A stretch of DNA of 64,000 nt from Phallusia mammillata (lineage: Eukaryota > Chordata > Ascidiacea > Phlebobranchia > Ascidiidae): positions 107,383 through 171,382 of the forward strand of contig QLIY01000108.1 in NCBI GenBank assembly GCA_003260075.1, in the 5' to 3' direction. The notes beneath the pieces are model-generated. The model saw only the letters and a program-made list of their open reading frames with translations, was not told the origin of the DNA and did not search any database. A program made the position numbers and the translations under genes. This document shows, piece by piece, positions 23,640 to 38,100 of the stretch. The first letter of the stretch is position 1. Each line of letters starts with the position of its first letter.

Positions 23640-26389
23640 TCATATAGAGGTACAAGTTTGTACGTCATAGCTCAGAGCCGAAGCCACCGCCTTCTCGCTA
23701 TACGCCCACAAATCAGCAGCCAATCGGAAATCTTCTGCGTTTTGACATGACTCTGCTTGTCGACATGACACAAAGTAACCCCCGCTTTGACACTCCAGGT
23801 CACGTGCCAGCGCCAGGTGGATCTGCGTTTGAGCGCCTTCTTTCGGAAGATAGAGGAATAGATGGAAAAGCGGGAATGCAAGGAATTTGATAACGAGTGG
23901 AAAATCGCGGAAAAGGCTAGTGAACGTCCAACCTGTTTTAAATGAATAATAAATATCACATTTAAAATTTAGTTTCTATCTGAAGGTTGTAAATTTTACG
24001 TTAATTTTAACACATCAGGAACTACAAATTCATTGGAAAGGTTTAACCAATTGTAAAATTTTAACAAAAGCTATGTATTGGAACAGTGTACTGCCATTGA
24101 TACTTTGGAAATGAACAGACTGAATTTAACTATATTCAAATGTTTTCCTCTCGCACAAACGATATCTGTAACTAAAGTGCGTTCAATTCTAGGAAAGAAT
24201 TTTCGAAGAAAACGCTGCTTATATGATTGCTTGTTCAAGTTTTTAATCGTTTTTCGAGAAAAACAACGCTTTAATACATTGTATTAATATGCGGATGAGG
24301 CAAAAAAGTTTTTTTCAAAAAATTTAAAAATTAGTTGAGAACCTTAAAACAATAATGCGAAAAACATACCAGGGTGTGCAACGTAGGTAGTAATTCCGTG
24401 CTTTCCCTCTGTTCTGTGCAGTTGCTTGGCAACGAGCACGTTCGCCAGTTTGCTTCTCGAGTAAGCTTTAAACTGGGATTTCACAGTGAAGGTGTCTGGC
24501 TCCTGTAGCGAATCAAAATCGATTTCTCCCCACAAATGAGCAATCGATGAAACGAAAATTACCCGAGCATTACCAGCTTTCCTGTAGAAAGAATTAAATG
24601 TTACAAAAGCCCAAGAGCAGTTAATTGATTTGACAAGTAAATCTTAACCCTAAAGTAGGTTTTATTATAATTTCTGAGAGCTTAGCGAGAACCCATCGCT
24701 TGCTCGCAATTTATTTGTGCATGTATTGGACTTTTTGGCAAAACTTATTCATTCACTCATTCATCTAAAAACGTTCCCACCCCCCCCCCCCTAAAGTAGG
24801 TTTTATTATAATTTCTGAGAGCTTAGCGAGAACCCATTGCTTGCTCGCAATTTATTTGTGTATATATTGGACTTTTTGGTAAAACTTATTCATTCACTCA
24901 TTCATTTAAAAACGTTCCCAATCCCGGGCTACGTAGGAAAAAATAAACACAAAGTTCTAACTTGAATTCTTTTGAAATTTTGTGCCAACATTTTCATGTA
25001 AGTTACGATTTGCGTTATTTACCTAAGTGGAGCCAACAGTTGTTTTGTAAAGTGGAATGGGCCTAAATGATTGACGCCAAAGAGCATTGGAAATCCATCC
25101 CGTGTCGAACCAATGCCTTGTCCAATGCCTGGAATATGTCAAACGTAATTTAGCATTTTAGTCAGCAGTTTTATCCAACTGCATATAATAAGATTTATAC
25201 TGACCTGCACTGTTAATAAGGACATCAATTTTTGGCACAGCTTGTACTATTTGTTTTGCACAAGCTTCCACTGATTCCAGAATCGTGAAATCAACATAAA
25301 ATACTGACAGTTGAAACCCCCCCCCCTAAGGACATCAATTTTTGGCACAGCTTGTACTATTTGTTTTGCACAAGATTCCACCGATTCCAGAATCGTGAAA
25401 TCAACATAAAATACTGACAGTTGAGGGTTCCCAGTTGCTCGCTGTATTTCAGATATAACTTTGTGACCTGTTAAATTCCCAAAATTAGGGTAGGCTAAGT
25501 CAAATACTTTTTGTGCAAGTTTTTTTTTAACTTGTGTTAAATAGTTTAAATTCGTGTAAAACATATAGTCATTGCTCCTTAGGATAGTGGGATATCTATA
25601 TTTCTTAGCAGTATCAACAGTATCTTATTGTAAAAAAAATTAAAGCACATGTATGTTTGTTTGTAAACTGGCATATTCACCTTTTTGTATATTTCTACAC
25701 GGCAAAATGATTCTAGCACCTCGCTTTGCAAGTTCCAGAGCAGTTTCTTTCCCAACACCATCAGTACCACCTAAAGGGAACAATAACTTAGACACAAACT
25801 TGACACAAAAAACGAGGCAGTTTAATACTAACAAAAATTTCCAAACCTCCAGACAAAAACGTAAAGATAATAAATTATATATCACACAAAAGATTTTACC
25901 ATTTACAATGCTTTCAACCAACTTTCTGTCACACATTGCTTCTAACCGCAAATAATCTAACAAAATCTCTTTGTGAAAAAATAACTGTGCTTTTATTTGA
26001 ACATACTTACTGTCACGTCGAAATAATTTCCAACATAAAACCAAGCAAATGAAAAAGCAAATAAATCTACCTGTAATAACCACAGTCTTTCCGTCCAAGC
26101 GCTCTCGACACGAACAGCGCGGCTTAGGGGCCAGTACAACAAATAGGAGATACACCCACAATGCGAGACCAGCAAAGAAAACATACGCGCCCGTCTCATG
26201 GGTTTGGCTTCGTAGTAGCGGAATGGTAGTCACGTGGCTTTCGAACCCGGCGGGGGTAAGGGAACTCCCGTTATTTTCACTCACTACTGCTGTGGCCCCT
26301 TCCCAGCCATAGAGTGTGACTTGATGGGGCGCAAAGACCAAATCAGTTTTCAATGGGCGTAACACCGTTGAGTCGTATAAAGCTGACAT
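23640..26389 (-). CDS. Retinol-dehydrogenase-like short-chain dehydrogenase (SDR)
   Basis: This is a membrane-anchored NAD(P)-dependent oxidoreductase of the RDH11-14/DHRS group. Six exons: 26389-26071, 25770-25681, 25467-25205, 25128-25023, 24581-24370 and 23932-23640. They give 390 aa once the poly-C duplication in exon 3 is collapsed. Seen: a transmembrane segment AYVFFAGLALWVYLLFVVLA; the Rossmann motif TGGTDGVGKE (G107-G113); INSAG in place of the usual NNAG; VSS (Ser234/235); and the catalytic Y263-SRS-K267. The last exon reads from GWTFTSLFRDF through LPKEGAQTQIHLALARD to the stop. It is hidden because its frame is not the longest open frame there. It aligns with the PREGAQTSLHCAL-type C-terminus of RDH12. 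The substrate cannot be inferred; retinoids or other lipophilic carbonyls are typical of the group. Confidence 0.88.
24651..24921. repeat. Tandem copy bridged by 12 C in an SDR intron
   Basis: About 130 nt (24651-24779) are repeated at 24792-24921 around C24780-24791, with several substitutions (CATCGC/CATTGC, GTGCATG/GTGTATA). This fits two haplotypes. Confidence 0.85.
25217..25424 (-). repeat. Exon duplication bridged by 10 C inside the SDR gene
   Basis: 98 nt of exon 3 (25217-25314) recur at 25327-25424, separated by C25317-25326. The 110-nt offset disrupts the frame. Collapsing it gives VFYVDFTILESVESCAKQI and INSAG in one frame and makes the gene length divisible by three. Confidence 0.9.
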
Positions 26390-29300
26390 GTTGTTAAAAT
26401 TCCTTGGGTCTGTTTTGTAAAAAAATAAGTGTTAATTTACTCATTTTTGTCATTTTTTTGGTTTTTTAACAACAATTTTGAAAAACGACACTTGAAATAT
26501 TTATTATTCTTTCTGACAATTTACACAAAATGTTGATTTCTACCACTGTCCTTTCATATTTTTATGCTTATCAATTTTACTAAGAATTTGAAACAACAGT
26601 TTGCGCTTTCGTGCAAATACACTTTAGTACGACTAATCACTTAGTTCCAAGCGCGTGTTGTATTGTTTATCGAGTAACTGGAATTTGTGCAAGTGAGGTT
26701 GCTTTAATAGTAGCGTGCGAGAGAGAAATGATGCCTCAAATCATCGAGGCCTTTTTTCTCCCGCACCGAGAATCGGACTTCCTAAATAGGTTTAATAAAC
26801 ACAAACTTCGGAAGAAACAGCGCCAAGGCAGGCGAGCACTTCTGTTGCGTGAGAACGTACCTGGCTCGTGGCACGCTATTATAGTTCCCTGGCATTGTGT
26901 TCAGCCACACGCAGCCGCCCTTCAATTGCTTCTCTTTGCATTCCGCGGCCTCCGCTTCGACGCTTATGGGCTTTTGGCCTTTTCAATAAGACTCTTCCGT
27001 TTTCACACCCGGTTCGCTGTGATATTTTTCCGTGCCGGATATACTACGGATTTGACTTTGGCGCTCGATCAAGGGCGTTGGGCTTCAGGCTCCACATTTC
27101 TTATTCAATGGGAAATTTATATGAAGTCCCAAAGGTCGATTGTATGGATTGTGGTGGTGATCAGCCTACACACAAATATTTGTTTTGTTTCTGACCTTGT
27201 TAATTTTAAGTTGTTTATTATGATAATAAATTGATAAAGACCGAATATACATCAGATTTCAGACATATCATAAAAAAACATCGCAGAAAATTTCGCATAA
27301 ACTTTGGTTTAAATTTTGAATGACAAAAGCCCGACGATTTACAACCCAAAGAATGCTCAATTTCTAAAAACGTTTAAGTCATTTCAAAGCGAACCAAACA
27401 GGTATATGGTGCAACATATTTATCCTCGCCGCATATCACAAATGAATTCAATAGTAACCACCCATTGCACGATACAGATACAAACTGCCATCCAAAAGGT
27501 TACATATCTACTAAGCGATCATCAGGGAAAGGTCGTGTTAATTTAACCCTGCCACACACCCCATCCAACACGGGGCAGATCGCGTCCAACGTAGTGGCAC
27601 AGAAGAATGAAAACAATGCGCCTTGTTCCGTGCATTCATTCTAATAGCGAATCGCTCGGATCACGCAACGTGGTCTGTTCCCAGGTGGAGCGTGTCAAAA
27701 CAACCACACGCAAGAAAATAGCCCCGGCCAGGGTAAGGATGCGCGTCTAGTGTAATAACTTTCCGACTTGTTAATCGCTCTATTTTTAGACGCTTTGCTC
27801 CTTGATCTTAGCGCTTTCGTGATGCTGCCGGTTTGAGCTGCACGCGATTTTTCTGAACTGGATTTTGCTCGCGTGATAAAGTGGGATGGTAATTTAAGCA
27901 CTTCCGATGCGGTTTGCGGTAAATAAATTAGGATTTTTTGGGAGCGTTTGGTTTCTTGGCGGCCTTTCCATGTTTTGGACTGATCGGAAATACTGCATTG
28001 TACCAGTTAGTTAACTTCACAACACACTTTGTCAAATGGGGTTTATTTAATATATGTTTTTTTCGGAACTTCATGTTTTACCATGTGATGCTAAATACCA
28101 TTGCGATAAGTTATCCGTGCATTAGACCGTCATTTTTATGTACTTTACTGCGGTTCGCTGTAATTTCATCGTGAAAACTTCATCGTGGTAGTTACGTCAA
28201 ATACATCTTTACATTAACGCAATAACATCACATGCACCAGACATCAAACAACAATGCGAAAAAAGTCTTCATAAAATTAAAGAAGTAAAATTACCGCACA
28301 CCTTACATGCAAAACATGGCCTTCATTATCCAGCAGGCTTCGCCATTTTCGTAATGCGTTAACGTTTAAACAAACACCCCAGATGAACAACATGTCAAAA
28401 CCAACATCAGGGATCACTAAAAAAGGCAATATTGAATTCTCATGAGGACTCATGGGGTTCAGTAAGGGTGAAAGGGGCTTATGGGAGACCACAGTCACGC
28501 GAGACAGTGGCCGTCTGCACGCGAGTATCACCGCTTGTCAACCCCCTGTTCTGCCTACGTCACGGTAAATTTGACGAATGGCGTGACGTCAGACTTGCCC
28601 CGGGGCTGCGGAATTCCATTGAGTCGGAGTTGAGAGGAAAAAAAGGGGCGTTAAGTGGGCGTGGCTGCGAAATCCTTGAATCGCGTGTAAACCTTGCGTT
28701 GGAAAACATTGCGTGAATCAGCGAAACGGAACCTCGAGGTTTCTGACGTCATCAAAACAGGTTTTGTAGTACAATTTTGCTTCGGTGCAAATTTGTTTTG
28801 CAACAAAATGCCGTGATAAAAAACACAACCTTCCAGAACAATCCGCGTAACAGTTATTTTGGATTCCAGATTACAAAGAAGAGGCCGATGTTGTGAAGCA
28901 CAGTTGTAGTGGAAAACCCCACCCATGTCATCAACCACACTTTCGAAACCTTGTTGTTGTTTTTATCGTAGTAAATTCTTCACCATTTTAAAGGGCACTG
29001 TTTTCGCGCAAAGCCTCAAAAACAGATTTGTTGTGAGTTAACAAACTTCGCTGTTTTTTGACTGTGTGAGGGTGTTGGTCGCATTTACACAATACCTTCG
29101 CCAATGGAATAAAATGCTTGTTCCAAACTAACACACAAATGCCAATGCCTTCAGATCGCACGCAACTGAAGCCTTCGGTATACTTAAATCAGTCTGCGTT
29201 TTTCATTATACGACGTAATAATCGTAATATCGTTTTCATTGCTATATTATGGCATCCTCAGTTTGAAACAAGAAATAAAAGCTTTCAGGCAGGTAATATA

Positions 29301-32300
29301 AAGATACAGGACGATTTCTGTACAAGCATATAAAGTTTTGCATTCAAAGCGTTTTTTAAAGGACTACTGCGCATGTTGCTGGTTAAAAAAATACGATTTA
29401 ACTCAAAATTAATTGATACGGGACACGGTCGAATAGAGAAGTTAAATATTTGCACAACTGACAATTTAAATCGTGTTGCGTGACAGGCGTTCAACTGAGC
29501 GTGCGAAGGTTCGAAGTTGCCATCTGGTAAACACACACACACCCCGGACTCGCAACAACAGTCCTTTAGATTCGAAGATAAGAGCAAAAGTCCAAATGCC
29601 GACGCAGCATCCTGTGGTAATTGGTTTAGATTGCAAGAGTGGGTTTCGGCAACGAACTTTGCTCTAAAACTGGTTTAGGTGCAAGCAACGGTGTAAAATG
29701 TTCTAATATTGAATATGCACTTGCAGCATTTCGCACGTTTTTGTGTTGATTTTTAATGCAAGTTAAATACTTGTTTGTTGTAAACACAGGGATTGTTAAA
29801 AAGTCTGCTATAGATTGCAATCATTTTAAAACTTCCTGGCAGTTTTCTTTTTATTTAATAAGCCGTTCTGTAAAGTTTATCCCTAGTATTTCAGAAGTAC
29901 TTTTTCCGATTGATATTCAAATACCAGGAGCTATACTTACAATTTTTCGAAACAAATTTTGGCACAGAACTGCGATGGTTGTATTAAGGTGATACGAGCT
30001 TTTTCTGGAAGATTGGTTTTCGGTGAACAAACTTGACAAGTCAAACAGCCCAACTACAATTAATGTTCAAAATAAACACAAAGTAAGTTATGGAAGTTTG
30101 TGAAAAACATCAAACTTATATTGTAAAAACTAAGAACAGGCATTTTAACCATTGATTTAGTTTCATAAAAAATATTCAAATTCATGTATATTTCGCTCAT
30201 CAGTGTCTTTTTCAAAAACAATCATTTAAATTATGCTACATTTATTGTTTAGCGCTGTCGGCATTATGGCCCTTTCGAGGCGTCTCCCTCTGTACCTTGT
30301 CCTTATCGTGCGAAACCCACGGATCAAAGTTCGCGGGCCTTTGCCATCGCGTGTGAACGCCGCAGCTAATTTACGTGGTGAAGGTACGAAGGTCTGTCAG
30401 ACCGGAACACGATAACAGTGTTTTGACCGTCTCCAGCACGCAAGCATCACTAAATACGTTTAACACCTAATCAGAGAACCGACCTCCCTAAACTGTCTAA
30501 TACAGTTGGTCTGTTTGGTATCAAATCACTTTAGAATGAAGCATAATGGATCTGATTTTGAAAGTTTGGTATTACCGATACTGCTATTGGGGTAGCGAGA
30601 GTAGTGTTAACGTATATTTTACACGTTTTTAGTTCTGTCCCTACTCAAGTTACTTAACGTTTCTGTAAGTCCGTTTTTAAGGCCCAATCTGTACACAAAT
30701 CCAATGTTAGTGAACAAAATTGGAATTTATCATTTGAATGGGCGAAAATACATCGAAAAAAAGTCTCTTAAACGCGAAACGGATTTAAATGTATTTAAAC
30801 CACGCGAAATCGAATAAAAACCTCAAAAATTTACGATTACCCAATATCTTCCCCCTGTATTACAGGTGTGGCCAAGGCGACCGGGTCTTAGTCGCGATTT
30901 TGTGTGAGATTGGCAACCTGTGATGGATGGCGGCGTTCACCTGCGAATTTTAGACCAAGCCGCTTCCGACGATGATTATCTCATTGGTCGAGAAGTCGAC
31001 TTCTTGTGTCACGCGATAGTTCGAAAAAATTACAAGATTCTAGGAATCGGTTAATCTTTCTATGTTTCTCTTGTTGTGGAATTTCGCGGTTGGAAACTCC
31101 AAGTAAAGATGATAAACCGTTTCAAGAAATTAAGTTTTTGGAAAATCCCAGCTGACACAAAAACGTTAATAAAACGTTTTAAAAAGGGAATTTTGAACGT
31201 ATTTTAACGTTTCAAATATTTTATGTCTTTTCGTGGACTCTCAGTAACGTTTCCAAAACATTAGGATTTACGTTTAATCAATCGTTGCCGAAAAATGCCA
31301 TATGGAGGAATTAGAACCGAAACGAAGTTTGAAAAAGTGGTAGCAATCTCGCAAACCGCAAACAATAATGTAAAACTTAAAATAATCAAAAACGTCACAA
31401 AACTTTTTTGAAGTTTGCGACACAAAAAATAACAAAATGTCCCGTAACCGACCTTTTTATTCCTTGAGTGCTTATAAAACACCTTAAAATAAGTCTGAAA
31501 TACAGCTTTGATAAAAAAATTGTTTGACAAAAAGTGCAAACATGATTTTCACGTCAAAGTTTTATTGGGTTTTGTCGCCAGTCATATTAATTATAAAGTC
31601 CCAGCTTAAGCCTAATATTCAAAACAACTGGTTAGACCACTGAGGAATGGAATCTCGCGTGAGAACGACTGGACTCGGTTTTCGAAGTGTTTTTCATGTG
31701 TCAATAAAGGTCTGTCAAATCGCGCTTTTTCGACAAACAGCAACGCGAGGCGCAAATTATTTGCCAATATTTTAATATTTTAAAACGTTATCAATCATAT
31801 TTCATTTCAAAAGTTGTTTCTTGAAGTTTTAAGTCAAATGTTTTAGGATTAAAATTGGGAAAGATACGAGTGTTTGTCAAACATACAAACTCCATTAACC
31901 AACAAAACTACATCATTTTTTCTTGCTGTTTGACACATTCTAAAAACAAAACTATGCAATTCGACATTGTCTTTGAATGTAGGTATAAGTCCTCTGTCAA
32001 AAAATATAAATAAAAAAGCCAAATATTTCGCTGCAGTAAATTTTGTTTGGTCATTCACGATATAGACTAAATAAAGTAAGAAATCAATAAAAACGATAGC
32101 CAAAAGCCAAAATATATTATTAAAGCAATGAAAAACAGCTGCTTTTAGTTTTGTCCAAGATCACAACATTTCTAAAGCCTAAAAGGTCTAAATACCTGGG
32201 CAAAAATTTTGCATCGGAAAATGTTTTAATTGGATCACGAAGCATTTTTTGGTTTCAAAAAGTACATAAATGGCGTTAGACGACCAAGCGTGCTCCGTTT

Positions 32301-35107
32301 ACGCTCGTGCGGCCACATCCAGTGCTGGAGAACGGCTTGAAACCAATTCGCACGCGAACGTAAGGAAGTCGCACGCGATACGGTGGTCGATGGCACGCGA
32401 CTGTTAGCCCGCCAACGACCCTACCCCCCCATATAACATGCGCGCGCAGCATCTACGGTGGCAGCCTGACTTCTGTGGCCTCCCAGGTTCAGAGCATCGC
32501 ACACAGAAGTAGTCGCGAAGCCGCGCGGAACGCTTGTTGTGGTTACGGGTCGGCTGGAAATCGGCGAAAGCCTTAAATCCGGTAAACAGAGCTGCGTGCG
32601 AGGCAGTTGGAAAGTGTTTTCGGCTGATGCGCAGTCCATGCGGTGAATGCCAGTCATTTACTGCAAAATTCTGCTGTGTCAGTGATAATAATAAAGGCTA
32701 AATAGGCATAATAAAGCACCAAACAACCAAAGTCTCTTCGGATGCCAATTTTTTAGGCATTCGTGTCATTAAGTGCATTTTACGTTGATTATAGCTAGGT
32801 CACCCATGTAGGGCCAGGGGTGTCCGAACTTATTTTAATCGGGGGCAATTTTTATCATGTAACGACGCCCGAGGGCCAACATTTTTTTTGTTAAAGTTTG
32901 TGTTATAATTCTATATTTTTAACCGTAGAATGTTAGCACAAAATACAGAATTTAAAGAAATTGTGGGATTTTATTGCGTCAAACACCATGTATACTTCTA
33001 TTTTCCTTTTTTACTGGTAAATAAAGTTACATGGAAAGTTGTTTCATCAAGTCGCCACAACCTAAAAACTCAATCCAAACTATGACGGGCCATACGCAAC
33101 ACAATTTGAAACAACAGGGGTCAAGCGAAATGCCGCCGAGGGGCCCATTCGGCCCGCACTTCGGACAACCCAATCCTAGGCTATTCAACACCAAAAAATA
33201 GCAGCTATTATTATCCACAAATGAAATAATAATAATGCAGCTTATCATTTATTGGCTCTATATGCTTTTACATTGAAATAATAATAATTATAACTTGAAA
33301 AGTGAAGCTGGAAAGTTTTTTACCTTTATCTTCTTGAGCAAATAACTTACAAATAGCAAGTCTTTGGCGTCACTAGGCTACTATTAAGTAAGTTATAAAA
33401 TTTTTAATTTTACGTTACGGGCATATTTATGGATGGTTCATACTGAATTGGTCAAAATGTTCCTTTTGCAACGGAAACGTATGATAAGATTTTTTTGCCA
33501 TCTTTAAAAGCATACTTTTGTTCCAAATATTCAGTGCGAAAAAGGCAGACAGCAACACAGCACAAAATGGTTGCTGCTAAAAATGTCCGACCTGCAACGA
33601 AACAGCGTTTTTGCGCATTTCTTCAACTTGTAAATAGCTTTTTGATTTGTAAACCAAATTTTTCTATTTTGTTAAAATAACTTATCCTTGTGTTTGCAAG
33701 CAAATGAGAATCTAGCTGGTATTGTTTGCGGATAAAGTACCCAACAAAGCTGCATCCTCTTAACAACAATATACTTACGACAGCATTAAAACAACAACAA
33801 TGTTTGCTATGAATACATCGACCGGAGTTTCAAAATCGCTTAAAGCAGAATCTCATGCAACAAAAAACGTACAGAGAGCGAAAGTACGATTTTTAGCATA
33901 GTTTACCGAAGTTACAAGCCCATTTAAGGGCAATTTCACTATTACAACATGAAATTCACCACACCAATCGTTAGCTTGTTCCGTACCAGACGGAAACAAG
34001 GTCTCGAAATGGTGCTTATGCTTCGACTGTACACAATAATATACCTCCAATAAATACATGAAACCATTGGGAATAGAGTGAAGCATTGTGTATCCTCTTG
34101 AGATGAGGTTATATCCGTTCCAAAAATCCAAAAAAAGTACCAACTTGGATATTCCAAACAGTTTGAGTGGTTGGTTTGGAGCTAACGGCGTTCTTTGCTA
34201 TCATACAAGAGTTTTTGAAAACCTGTTTAAATCAATTTGATGCATATGATTAAACATAACTTTTGAAACAGTATGCATAGGTTCTATACAGGTAGTAGCA
34301 TTAACTAGCACTGTAGTGCAAGTTAAATAGTCTTAACGTAGCAGTAAAATGGTGGCAGAAACAGCTTGGATCCAGAATTGTGTTGAAACATGCAGTAACA
34401 CAGTTTGACGAAATGGGTTATGACCTCTCGACCAAATTTGACAAGCCGTATCGTTATGAAACCTTGCTGTTGAGAGTAACGTTGGTTGGAACAGGGCAGT
34501 TGTCAGTACAAGGTTTTTAAATAAGCGATGTACAAAATACAGTTGGACAAACATAACATCCGTATTGCAAAAAGCACCTATCCACAATTCTATCCGTGTT
34601 TTCATGCCTTTTGAAGGGGACAAGACTTCAACAAACTTATAACAACAAACCTTGAAATGTAAACGGGGCTCAGTAAGATATGAAAGCATGCATATATAAA
34701 GCAAAATCGAGCCTGTTCCTGGACATTGTATTCGGACCTCAAGCAAGGAAAATATACTCTTAAGGTATATTCTATGCCTCTATCTGGCAGTGGTTTAAGT
34801 CTTTGCTGGTACTTAATACGGCAAGCTTTTTCATTTGCATTAATTGAAGCCACACCAGTTGGGCTATAGCAGTGGTTCCCAACCTTCTTGTTTTAGGAAT
34901 CACAAGTCCCCTAGAAGCTTAGTACACAAGTCGGGAACGACTGCGATCAAGGAATAGAACCAAAATCACTTTAAACGTGATTTGTTTAAATTTCACAACA
35001 GACGCGCCCATTCAAACATATTTTTGTTCATAAATCAACAATTGCTAACTTGGTAAACAGCTGTAAGTTGTACCAATTGAATAAGAGTATCGTTAATAAC
35101 GGATTCG
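26390..35107. other. Gene-poor interval between the SDR gene and MINDY
   Basis: There are 8.7 kb with no exon I can support. CpG-richer islands (about 26600-27150, 28400-28700 and 32280-32660) alternate with AT-rich DNA and may be regulatory. The 207-codon frame at 26611-27234 shows no domain, and another long frame overlaps it in a different phase. A hAT-like element lies at 32815-33171. One MITE end (CAGTGGTTCCCAACC) lies at 34870 without a clear partner. Confidence 0.55.
32815..33171. mobile_element. Degraded hAT-like MITE (CAGGGGTGTCCGAAC)
   Basis: The left end CAGGGGTGTCCGAA pairs with the right end TTCGGACAACCC. The inside carries GGGCCAACATTTT-like and GGCCCGCACTTCGG segments seen in such elements. 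I cannot define a clean target duplication. Confidence 0.55.
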
Positions 35108-38100
35108 TCATAAAATAGTGCATTTGTCTGACGATGAAGTTCTTCTTCTGCCGGTGTCAACAGGCTGTCGTGACGTCGGTCGCTGCTGCTGTTGGTGACG
35201 TTGAGCGTCACGTGACACTTGCTCGTCGTATTCTTGCTGGAGCCGGGACGCCATCTGGTGGCTGAAAATATTTTGTTTACAATGCGCTTTTTAGTGCTGG
35301 TTTGATCAAATAATTGATAGAAATACGAACTTTACAGAGTATTAGCCTGGCCTATTGAAGGGGTCATGTGTACTGTGATTTATATATGAATGTGATCGCT
35401 GGTATGCGTGGACGCTTGGATTGGTCCCAATAATTTATGTATATCTTCATTTGCAGCGTTTTGCATTAGTATAGTAGTATTGTTGAGTTTGTTGGTGGAT
35501 TTGGAATCCCACATCCATAAGCCCAGAAATGCTAAGTTAAAGGATGGTAATGCAAAGTCATGTTGCTAAAACAATTAGCTCATGCGGCCAATCTCTTGTC
35601 ACTAGCCGCACTGATTAGACCTAATATGACGAAACAGTGTGTACTGTCTGCAGCTTTCTTAAAACCAATCCCATTAATCACTTTTAGCCGAGTTTTTGTG
35701 TTCGTAAATTTAATCTTGTACTTACTCCGATTCTTCGGTGCTGCCTTTGGGATACTCAGCGGGTGGTACAACGTCATTTGCATCATCGGCAGTTAACGAC
35801 ATAGCGATCATCACATCCTGTTGGAGGTTTGAACACAATTTTAAACAGGTAGCACCAACAACATGCACTCATACCAACTGTCGGTCATGTACAATTTAAC
35901 CTAAAATTGCATACCGTTCATTTACAGTCTATTCCAGAATGCGCAATTCCACACAAATTACTCCGAGCTATGTGCTATGTAATGACCAGGCGTAATTTGT
36001 TCATATTTTATATATATGGTAGTCCCGGAAAATTACATATTTATTTACTACAATAGATTGCGTTTGCTTTACTGTGAATTTTATTAGTACAGATTTCTTG
36101 AACTGTATGGTGTGAATTATTATACATCAGTTATGGTTTGCGTAGAAAGCGTAGATAACGTAGTTTAGAGTTCCCTATCGTTAATACGTACATTTTCAAA
36201 CTCGATAAAGATGACTAAATGACCATGTTGCAATTGAAAATCAAGGCATTTTTCACGACATATGCGCAGTTTGAATAAAGATTTGTAAGGCACGTGGCAG
36301 AACTCATTAAGAGTAAACAAAACTCATTAAAAAATTAAGAGTAAATAATGCATAACGTTTTCATAGCGTTGACGATGAATAACCTTGAGTGCTAAGCCTA
36401 AATGTCCGCAAATAACCCCAAACTTGTTGAATATTTAATTTAACTGATTGTAAAAACTGGTCATAGGAGTTCGGTTCAATTACCAAACTGGGATTAATTT
36501 CACTAATGCTGCATAGCGTTAAAAGTGAAACGTCCTACACAGGTCGTCCAATATCAACATTTACTACTGTGGTGAATACAGTGACATTTTGACAGTAAAT
36601 GTTAATTTTTGCCACAGCAAACGCAAGTGATTCATCTTTACATCAGCATTTAATCTGTTTTCCCGTTTAGCAACAGATATATCATAGAAACGCCTAAAAA
36701 TGCTTGTCCGGTTGATTTAAGTTGTTTTGTATGGTAATCATCATCAGTTTACAGGATTTCAGTTGATCGTAACAGTAAAAGCATTGGGCCGTGGGACGAT
36801 TTTAGCGTGGGAAAGTTCTTTTAACGTTAATTGGGATTTCTGCAACCACCCATTTTTACGCCTGCACGGGTTCATAAACAATGGCAACACCACAAATCCA
36901 CAAAACATTACAATAAGTCTTTTATAGTGGAATTTATATGCTCATGAAATAGCAAAAGTTTTTTGCTGACAAACCATTCCATAAAAACGTAATTCGATTC
37001 GTTTTTGCTCTTTGGAAGCCGGAACAACAGTCATACTCATAAAATAGTGTATGACTAACAGTCCAGCATTAGGCATACAAGTTATGATGATAGTTAGACA
37101 GAAGAAAAGTTACAACAAGCATACCTGGTCAAACTGTTGCTGTGGGCTTAACTCTGCACTTGCGTTCACTGCACCACTCTCCACCGGAGTGCTAAGAAAT
37201 TTTGCATCAGTGAAATGTGTGTCGCCTTGTATGTTTGATAAAGTTTCCCACACAATGTTGGGTTTGGTAAGAAAACCCTGGTCAGTCACCAAGGTAAACA
37301 ATTCACCCTGTAATATATGATAATACTTAGAGATCTACAGATAGGAAAATGTATAGGCAGCACTTTCTTTACGCAACAGTCTTGTTGGACAAAAACATTA
37401 TTACATAGATATTATTGGAAGAGTAGGATGTGCGGTAAATTTTCAAACAACACAATGAAATCAAAACATAAAAAATATCTTGATACAGCTGTACAAAAGT
37501 GCCTAAATAGCAAATACTGACAAACCATATTAAATAAAAAACGTTTTTTTGACATATTTTCCTCACTCTATGCAACTGTATCAAAAGTCACATAAAAATA
37601 ATGATGTTTTTAAAAGTCATCAACATACATAACTATTATATACATATATATTGATAACAAACCGAGTTTTTCTTGTAGAGGGTCGAAAAGTGGTTATTTC
37701 GAAATAAGACTGCTAGTTCCCCATCTTTCATTGTTTCCTGCATATTCACAATTCCACAGTATGTCAGCTGTGCAGCATTTGATTGCAGAAATTGCTCTGC
37801 TGCAAGACCTGCGCTGCAACAAGAAACAAAGCATAGCTAGTTCCTGCTAGGTCTGTATACTTCTGGTTTGCACAATAGAGTTATTTCAGTTTCAACTTTA
37901 GACTGTTCAACTTAGACTTTTTTCAGAAACTTTTTGATAACTTTACACAAAATAATGTTGCTGGCAAAAACTTAAATGCAGCAAACATTATATGACCAAG
38001 TCTAATGATTTTTGTTGCGTTTTTTGTCAAATTAGAAATAATTTTACAACAACTACACCAGCTCACCAGAAGTTAGTACTTCTTCATCTGTCGAGTCCTT

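Noticed and set aside
26611..27234. 207-codon plus-strand frame
   Set aside because: Overlaps another long frame in a different phase, with no family signature; probably a compositional effect.
32421..32657. 78-codon minus frame in a CpG-rich patch
   Set aside because: No homology recognised and no splice-site context that links it to neighbours.
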